NCBI GenBank assembly: GCA_944472155.2
Contig: OX235272.1
Span: 87,178,020-87,242,019, forward strand
Length of the DNA: 64,000 bases
Reading direction: 5' to 3'
Source: Trichobilharzia szidati
Lineage: Eukaryota; Platyhelminthes; Trematoda; Strigeidida; Schistosomatidae
The notes below the pieces were generated by a model that saw only the letters and a program-made list of their open reading frames with translations, was not told the DNA's origin and ran no database searches. The position numbers and the translations under genes are program-made. Positions 56,945 through 64,000 of the stretch are shown piece by piece (within the stretch, counting starts at the first letter, position 1; each line of letters starts with the position of its first letter).

Positions 56945-59900
56945 GTGAGTAGACTATAATATATTTTGTGTTGTACAAACTTTAATTCATCCCATTAAAA
57001 ATCTTTTTTCTCATTCTTGTCAGTTTGGATGGTTAGAGATACTTGGGTTATTTTTTTTTTACGCTCATCGATGTCCCTTGATTAACGGTAATCTTACTTC
57101 TTGGCTTCACTGATAAGGTACCCGTCTCCATACGAATAAAGTGGTCATGCGGTAGCATGACATATACGAGATAATTCAGGGTGGCTTGTTGCTTTATGAT
57201 TCAAAACTATGACCTTATTGTGGGGTATACTTGAAAATAATATCCTCATAAATTTTTGGCTGTCTAACTCATCTAAAAAAACGAGTTCAGAAATGTTTTC
57301 AGAGAGTTACCCTATACTCTTACTGTGTCGAAGTGAAGCTTATTAAAAATATAACTTCATTCATTCTGTTCTTGGGGCTCATGCCAACCTGCTTTATAAG
57401 TAAACTACTCGTTTATAAAGACATTAGCTATTAACTAATACCCTATAGGAAATTGCAAACTACTTGACGCCGATGTACTTCGAAGTTGATGACGGTAACA
57501 TAATTACATTCACTATATTTTTTATGTATTTAGTATGCACTCTTGATTCAATTAGATGTGTAAAATTAAATTACCTTATGTGTTCCTTCTTATTGTAACT
57601 AATCCTGAGTCGATAAGCTTCAACTTAAAATTAAGCGTTCTTTTTAGTATACGGGTGTTGCTTCCCCGTCTTATAGGATATTTGTATCGTACATAATCTG
57701 CACTTTATTATTAGTCCATGTTAATGCTAGTCCAATTTGATAGCATACGTAAAAACAAGTGCGTATTGGAAAACGGAAAACGGATTTATCAAACAGCTGC
57801 GGTATGCGTTGTTTAATAGAATGACAATAAATGCTTAGTGGTAAGCAGCGCTTCAAAAACCACTACAGTCGGTCGGTCGGCCAGTTTTCGACATAGAACT
57901 TTGCACATATGTGCGGCAGTTCAAGTCGCCATACTCCATGTAGCACACAAAGCAAGAGAAGAAAGTAGGAGAAATGCATAATATAGACAGTAAACAGAGG
58001 TGTGAGACAAAGGAACAGTAATAACGAAGAACAAAACAGTTTCATTGGAAATCATAAGTCACAAGGAGTGGATGCATCTGCACCACTGAGAACGATTTTG
58101 AGCCATGTTACCAATTGTTTCCAACCATTGGATTTTACCGTCCCGAGGATCTCAACCAGTCAGGAAGTCTACATCTTCCTACGTGGCTTAGACTAACTGT
58201 TGTGGATTTCATTGACTGGTGCCATGTTTTCGTTTGACCACCGCTAGCTCTTTTCCAGCCTGACCCTATATCAGCTAACATTGCCCGTCGAGGAAGGCGA
58301 TGACTAGGCATACGTAGAACATGAAAAAAAACCCACTACACTTCACCTATCAGCTTTGAACGCTTAAATTGTGTTCCAAAAAATGACTTACTGATCTTCT
58401 CCAGATTGTTGAGTTACCACAAATTATTATTGCAGTGCAGTGTGATTCGTAATTTCTTTAAGAAATTAGTGATTTGATAAATTTCTTAAGCTAAGTAGAC
58501 TGTGCCGTTATTTATCTCGTAAAAGCCTTTCATCGTTTGATTCTTTTATTTCCACTTTCAGTACTTCATTTTGGTGTTAAGTCTCCTTTCTACCACCATA
58601 CGGTATATTTTGCATTCAATCGATTCTATGCGAGAACAGTCATGGAGTAAAAAAGCTACATATCTTCTGTATGTAGATATTTTCATTGGATTCATACGGT
58701 TGGCTGTATATGTTGAATTCATGTTCATTATGTGGTCATTACATCCTTTCCCTCTGTTCATTGCACGACCAATCTATCTTAGTGTTAGATCATTAAAGAA
58801 AGCTATTCGAGTAAGTTTTAATATCTTATGTGAGCCTTCTAGTTGTTTTTTCATGACATTGTTTATAAGCGTTGCATTTGTGTTTGCTTTTTTTAATCTT
58901 CACTTTCGTTTGTTATCATTGACATTTCTGACCAGTGTGAAGTTAACAGAAGTTGTCTTGTCAGATGTAGACATCAGATGGTTTGTGTTACAAGCAGTAC
59001 TGACTGACTGGTTTCAACGTAGAATTTTGCACAGATGTGCAGCAGTTCCACACCATGTAATACACAAAGCAAGAGAAGAGAGTAAAAGAAGATTCAAAAG
59101 AGATAATAAAAAGAAGGGGAAAAGAGTAGTAATATGGAAGAAAATTAGAATTTTTTCTGGATATGATAAATCACAAAGAGTGGATGCATCTGTGACAGCC
59201 ATTGAGAACGATTTTGAGTCATATCACCAATTGTCTCCAGTCAGTGGTTTTCACTATCTAGAGTACCCCAACCAGTAAGGAAGTGGTTTTCATTGACTGG
59301 TGAAGCCATGCTTTGGTTTGACCACCACTAGCTCTTTTCCAACCTCATCTATCCTATGTCAACTAAAATTGCCCGTTGAGAAAGATGATGTCTAGGTATA
59401 TGTAACACATGTCCTAGCCATTTCAATCGGTATAGCTTCACAACCTCGTCGATTGATTTCCCCTCCTTACCTAGCACTCGAACGAAGCCTAACCTCAATA
59501 TTGCTCACCTTACTACACCACTTAACACGGGAAATAGAACGCAGGCACCTATGATCAAGGACAGCCCACCTTTTCATGTCTTCCACGTTCAATGACCATG
59601 TCTCGCCCACAGCCATAAAGGAGGACAGAGCGAACTGCTGAGCAGTACACACGTCCTTTAGTTGGCAGCCAGTCGGATATCACATCTACACCAGAGATGG
59701 CACATGTGTAAAATTAAGTTGATTATTTTATAACTGAGCGTTTTATAGACTTTTTCTTGTGTGCAATTTTTCGAAGCTGTACCACTAGTGGTAATAATTC
59801 ACGGGCTACATTAGCAAGTAACGGTATCAGTTTCCGTTATCCTCATGATTGTGAAGTATGAAAATTAAGTGTTAATGGGTAAAAATAACTTGAAAAGGAA

Positions 59901-61373
59901 ATAGCTAATTAGTGGTAGCTGGGGTGTGTTGAGTCGATATGTGGAAACAAGTTGATTGCTTCTTACGAATTTGTGGCCCGTGAAAAAATGATTGAATTAA
60001 AATCAGAAGTAGTAGTTTATTCCAAAGCAAACTTCTGATCAGATAAATTTTCTAGCTGTGTAACAGGATTCACATGATATTTATTGAAATACAGTGCAGT
60101 ATCATAAGGAAGTGTATTTTACTGCCTTACTCAGGTATGCGATCGTAGCAATTCACTGTACTCTGTAGTAAGAGTAGTTTTTGTGATGTTTCTTTCATTT
60201 TGTTGGCGAATCTGGAGCTTGCAGAAATTGGCATTGTGGAGTCAGGTTTGTAAACTGTGCACTATGACTACGTCAGAGTTCATTCAAAAAATGGTATTGG
60301 TGTGTTGTTGAGGTGAAGAGAAAGGATATTTCCAATGAATTTCTTAACGTCATTACACTAACATTACTCACAGTATATTTGTTTCACTGGTAGTATGGCA
60401 TCAATTTCTGAATTTTTACAGTCGCTCATATTTGTTCTATTACGGGCAGTATTTCTCCATATTTTAGTCCTTTTCTGTTTTCTAAAAATCTTATTCCATC
60501 GCATTCTGAGTGGAACATATGGCTTCAAGCTTGAGCTTTGAAGTTTCGGCAGCAGTGGTTTCATTTTTTGCGGGGTGGGGTTGCTAGCCTCATGCCCAAC
60601 CTTCCCTGTTTAACAAGGTCACTACCGGCTTAGAGAGGTTTAGAAGTGCATCTGCAAGGGACCAAAGTCTTACTTAATACAGACTAATACATGGAATTCT
60701 TGGAGTATTTCATGAATTTATTTTTTTATATGTCGATATGGATGCCGACTGTGTTTTTAATGCATAGTTAACTAATCGTTAGGACGGGGTAGATGAACTT
60801 ATGTTGTCCTCCTGACTTAAAAACTTAGTGACTTATTGATGATGCTACATATGAATAAAGATATTTCTTAATTATTAATAAAATGTCATATTTACTATAT
60901 CTTTGGATTTACAAAATCACTCACAATTTTTTATTTTTGTATCTTGCATGAAGGATGTATTGATGTCACGTCGTGCTATCCGCTACATGAACACAGTATT
61001 CCGGGATGCTACTGCTGAGGATTTGGCTGCCTCTTCTGATACTGTTTGCATAATTTGTCGTGAAGATATGAGTCTTCAGACGGATAATACACAACAAGCT
61101 GCAACATCTACTTTGAAAAAATTACCCTGTTCTCATATTTTCCACGTTTCATGTTTACGCTCATGGTTCCAGCGTCAACAGACTTGTCCAACTTGTCGTA
61201 TGGATGTGATTCGAGAGGCTAGAATGCAAGAAATGCAAAGACAACAGCCTAATCGGGCAGCAACCACCAACTCACAGTCAGAGAATTTACCAACTTCTTC
61301 TGGTCAAACTAGTTCAACTGTGGCATCGTCTCCTGCTGCAGCTAATAATCAAAACTTGCATATGCCATGGATG
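56278..61373 (+). CDS. HRD1: HRD1/synoviolin E3 ubiquitin ligase, right copy (exons 1-7 visible)
   Basis: Second HRD1 gene in inverted orientation. Exons: 56278-56409, 56447-56539, 56573-56725, 56760-56808, 56841-56944, 58562-58810, 60954-61373, total 1200 nt for residues 1-400, all GT-AG and in phase. Exon 7 ends in phase 0 at a GTAAGT donor. The Pro-rich exon 8 and the C-terminal exon 9 are expected beyond 64000, because their left-copy equivalents (8620-7557) lie outside the matched arm. The protein differs from the left copy at only two residues, Val to Leu and Ser to Thr, both in the Ser/Thr-rich tail of exon 7 after the RING. All eight zinc ligands and all membrane segments are identical. 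Intron 5 carries an RTE 3'-end insertion absent from the left copy. I see no disabling change in the visible part. Confidence 0.9.
56945..58561 (+). other. HRD1 intron 5 (right)
   Basis: 1617-nt intron, longer than the 1155-nt left equivalent mainly because of the 57863-58330 insertion. Its first 105 bases differ from the left at nine positions. Confidence 0.8.
57863..58330 (-). mobile_element. RTE element B 3' end, right arm only
   Basis: 468-bp 5'-truncated insertion in HRD1 intron 5, antisense to the gene. The left arm has the uninterrupted site near 16140. A-run plus CCACTAC occurs at both ends (57850-57867 and 58322-58339), consistent with a target duplication. It inserted after the duplication. 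Confidence 0.85.
58562..58810 (+). CDS. HRD1: HRD1 right copy, exon 6 (membrane segments 5-6)
   Basis: Counterpart of 15663-15911 with an identical protein sequence. The acceptor follows a pyrimidine-rich tract ending in CAG at 58561, and the donor GTAAGT starts at 58811. The frame stays open downstream into an RTE 3'-end fragment, which makes a misleading 235-codon ORF (58571-59278). Confidence 0.92.
59000..59690 (-). mobile_element. RTE element B 3' end (right arm), shared
   Basis: Counterpart of 14786-15495 in HRD1 intron 6, present in both arms. The minus-strand frame 59652-59467 carries Asp-His-Arg-Cys-Leu-Arg-Ser-Ile. Confidence 0.8.
59691..60529 (+). other. HRD1 intron 6, unique part (right)
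   Basis: Counterpart of 13991-14785; no recognised feature. Confidence 0.6.
60530..60705 (-). mobile_element. SINE tail fragment (right arm), shared
   Basis: Counterpart of 13795-13990, in reverse orientation with the family's GCCTCATGCCCAACCTTCC and CTTGAGCTTTGAAGTTTC signatures. Confidence 0.72.
60954..61373 (+). CDS. HRD1: HRD1 right copy, exon 7 (RING-H2 exon)
   Basis: Counterpart of 13148-13567 with five differences in 420 nt: three synonymous and two conservative replacements (Val/Leu, Ser/Thr) in the low-complexity tail. The RING itself, the long Gln/Thr loop and both splice sites are unchanged. The flanking intron bases diverge much faster, as the differing read-through residues on both sides show. 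Confidence 0.93.
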
Positions 61374-61624
61374 GTAAGTTTCGTCAGTCAGTTTGTCATT
61401 AGAGTAACTCATGTAGTTTTGACAAAACCTTATCAATGCATAAAATAAATAGAAATGAGTTTCTAGTAAATACTTTGTTGTAGTTCGACTACTGACTGAC
61501 TAATCTGTCATAAAGCCTTTCACACAAGTGTTTCAGTTCAAGTTGCTGTACTTGGTGAAGTACACAATATGCAGAAACAGAAATGTCAATTATACCACTG
61601 TAGATAAACATAAGTGTAATGAAG

Positions 61625-61904
61625 AGAGTAGTTAAGTGAAGATCGGTAAATAATTTTAGAATGTGAAAGATAACAGGGAGTGACTTTACCATATGCTACT
61701 GTGTTGATTTTCAGTCATCTTACAGAGAACGTCACCAGCCTTGAGAACTTCAGTCACGAAATATACACCTCGCTTTTCAGCTAGTTTAAAAATCTATGGA
61801 TTATAAGTTAACTTCTTGCTGGCAGATATATTCAACAATATTGATTAAATTAAATAGACGGTATCGTGGTATTCACATGTGTTACATAACTGTGTGTATA
61901 CACC
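61625..61904 (+). other. HRD1 intron 7 segment present only in the right arm
   Basis: About 280 bp between TTATCTACAGTGG-type sequence and the RTE element B end that has no counterpart in the left arm near 12905-12915. Most simply a deletion in the left arm. No feature was recognised. Confidence 0.55.
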
Positions 61905-62480
61905 TTGAGAAATACTGTCTGTCTGTTTTCAGCATAGAACTTTGCATCGATGTGAAGCAGATCAAGTCGCCAGACTCCATGTAGCACACAAAGTTAGAGA
62001 AGGAAGTAAAAGAAATGCAAAATACAGACAGTAAACAGGGATATGAGACAAAAGGAATAGTAATAACGAAGAACAATGTAGTTTCATTGGAAGTTATAAG
62101 TCACAAGGAGTGGATGCATCTGCGCTGTCATTGAGAACGATTTTGAGCCATATCACCGATTGTCTACAGCCATTGGTTTTTACCGTTCTGAGGACCCCAA
62201 CCAGGAAGTCTACATCTCCCTACGTGGCTTAAACTAACTGTTGTGCATTTCATTGACCGATGAAGCCACGTTTTGGTTTGACCGTCGCTAGCTCTTTTCC
62301 AGCCTGACCCTATCTCAGTTAACATTGCCCGTCGAGGAAGGCAATGACTAGGCATACGTAATACATGTCCTAACCATCTCAGTCGATGTAGCTTCACATC
62401 CTTACCTAGCACTCGAACGAAGTCTAACCTCAATATTGCTCATCCTATTATACCACTTAACACGGGAGATAGAATTACGG
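61905..62480 (-). mobile_element. RTE element B 3' end (right arm)
   Basis: Counterpart of 10930-11455. Frame 62433-62164 has His-Arg-Leu-Arg-Trp-Leu-Gly-His and Leu-Pro-Arg-Arg. The additional RT portion found on the left (11455-12905) is missing. Confidence 0.8.
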
Positions 62481-62994
62481 TTTCACTTTCTGGCATATAA
62501 ACTAATATTTATTATACGCGACTTAGCTTTAATATTCGCCTCTCCAGGTATGTTTATCGGAGTGGATTTCCTTTTCCTGATTCACTGCTCAAGAAGTTAA
62601 GTTGCTTAAACCAATAAGATGTAGCAACATATATTATAGTTTCTGACTTCCACTTAATCATTGTTCATCCACCAATAGAGATACCTTTGGTCTGGAGTTT
62701 GAAAAATTTAATCAGGATGTAGGTTTCAAAAGTTTGGAAGTATCTTCCAATAACCTTGGAAAGCAAATCTTATAATGTACGCAGTCGCATCTCTACATTT
62801 TTGTGGAGTGTTTCATGTTATTATTGAGAGTGGCGTTTGATTTTAACTGGGTCATTGTTTAGTTAACGTAATTATCAAAAGCATAGGATCTTTATGGTTT
62901 CTTTTAAACATTGATGATGAAATATTTTGCAGAAAAGTGTTGCTTACGCGCTCAGCTTCCAGCCAATGGGTACCGGGTTCCAGACTTGGCTATC

Positions 62995-63640
62995 GAAAGT
63001 GGAATATGTCAAGAGAATAACCGCTTTTTGACCATAGATTTCTGCATTCATTTTTGCGTATTAGGTGGTAGAATATGTTTAATAATAATGCAGTTTGGTG
63101 TATAGTATTAGGTAAATGGAAAAAGTTAGTCGATCGGGTTGTAAAGCTGCATTGATTGACATGGCTAGGACATGTTACACATGTTGAGTCATCGCCTTCT
63201 TCTACGAACAATGTAGCTGACATAAAACTAGGTTGAAAAAGAGTCATCAATCTTTCCTTGGATTCTGAGTGGAACACAGAGCTTCAGCAGTAACATTTCC
63301 ATTTCATCCTGTCCTCTGCGGTCCTCTCGAGCTGGCTCCACGATTGCCCATAAGCTTTCATCCCCTCTTCACACGATCTCTTCCATGTCAACCAAGGACC
63401 CATGACCAACTTGTCGTTTCTCGTTCGGCTTCCATTCGAGAATCTGCCTGGAGCGTCATGTTACCCAACTCAGTGTCCCCTCGATCTATCTCCATTTCCT
63501 TCCGAATTTTTGCTGAGCTATAAGTTTTTGATTGGTTCATTCCAAGAAATCCATTGTTGCTTATATCATCTTCAGTATCAAGCAAAGAAAGTTGTTGATG
63601 GAAGTGCAAAAAGAGTGAAGGATTGTCAAATCAAATCATC
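62995..63640 (+). mobile_element. Nested RTE A-in-B fragment (right arm), shared
   Basis: Counterpart of 9775-10390: element B 3' sequence interrupted at about 63250-63600 by an element A 3' end in opposite orientation, with AAAAAGAGT at both edges. Confidence 0.7.
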
Positions 63641-64000
63641 AATACGTGAAGTCTTTGACTGTTACTTTGAACCACGCATAGAAGTGTAAATTGTGTGACT
63701 GTGGTCCTCAGAATATTAAGAATCAATACATGCAGACTGTTGATGGCTTGGCTAAAAATCATTCCCAATTACATAAATGTATTAACTCTTCATGATTTTC
63801 TAAATTCACTAAATCCTTATTATTCTCTATGTGTAATTAATCTTTCTAATAGTAATAATGTGAGTGACAACAAAAGTACAATTAGTTGACGTAAATGGTG
63901 ATAAGACTAGTGAAGATAACATGGAATTTTTCTAATAATATACCATCTTAATTGTTCTCCTCCCTAACATTTCACTTTGGGTTTATTTTCATTGCATTTC

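Larger units (their letters stand above)
49746..64000. repeat. Right arm of large inverted duplication
   Basis: Inverted partner of 9150-24301, still homologous at the last base of the window, so the true arm is longer than 14.2 kb. It carries HRD1 exons 1-7 on the plus strand. Relative to the left arm it has an extra RTE 3' end at 57863-58330. It lacks the SINE at 9486-9732, the 65-bp insertion at 20550-20614, the SINE near 19163-19361 and the RT part of the RTE element at 11455-12905. At its inner end the homology stops at 49746, where a different repeat starts. Confidence 0.93.

Noticed and set aside
58571..59278. 235-codon ORF as a separate gene
   Set aside because: It is HRD1 exon 6 read through its donor into intron and an RTE fragment.
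9150..64000. Inverted arms as a haplotype or assembly artefact
   Set aside because: The arms differ by roughly 8-9% in sampled intron sequence and by several insertions with target duplications, more than I would expect between alleles. The coding-specific conservation fits two old loci. Orientation across the N gap remains unproven.

Overview
The window looks like nuclear DNA from a blood fluke (Schistosoma or a close relative). The evidence is a split Hrd1/synoviolin gene with 32-37 nt micro-introns, tRNA-headed SINEs, a remnant of the schistosome Sm-alpha hammerhead SINE, and many RTE, CR1, Ty3/gypsy and Penelope-like retroelements. The sequence is AT-rich eukaryotic DNA with a 495-base scaffold gap at 36207-36701. 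The species assignment is inferred from these families, not from a database search.

The main structure is a large inverted duplication. A left arm (about 9150-24301) reappears in reverse orientation as a right arm (about 49746-64000, running off the window). Each arm carries a copy of the ER-associated degradation E3 ligase HRD1 (SYVN1). The left copy, on the minus strand, can be read completely as nine exons from 17733 down to 7557, predicting 548 residues. The right copy, on the plus strand, shows exons 1-7 (56278-61373); its last two exons should lie beyond position 64000. I counted 15 differences by hand in the 1200 shared coding bases, 13 of them synonymous, against roughly 8-9% difference in a sampled intron stretch. 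Both copies therefore appear to have been under selection since an old duplication. Some retroelement insertions are shared by both arms (older than the duplication) and some occur in one arm only, a few with clean target-site duplications.

Region by region: 1-7500 is SINEs and truncated retroelement ends. 7557-17733 is the left HRD1 gene with retroelement-filled introns. 17890-24301 is a decayed RTE element, part of a CR1 element and about 3.6 kb of unrecognised arm sequence. 24301-33570 holds three broken CR1-type elements. 33570-42610 is a second, inner inverted repeat built around Penelope-like elements, with the assembly gap in its spacer. 42610-47055 is a degenerate Ty3/gypsy element. 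47270-49590 is the best preserved RTE element. 49746-64000 is the right arm with the second HRD1 copy.

HRD1 is the only host gene I can support. No rRNA, functional tRNA, CRISPR array or bacterial-type operon was seen.
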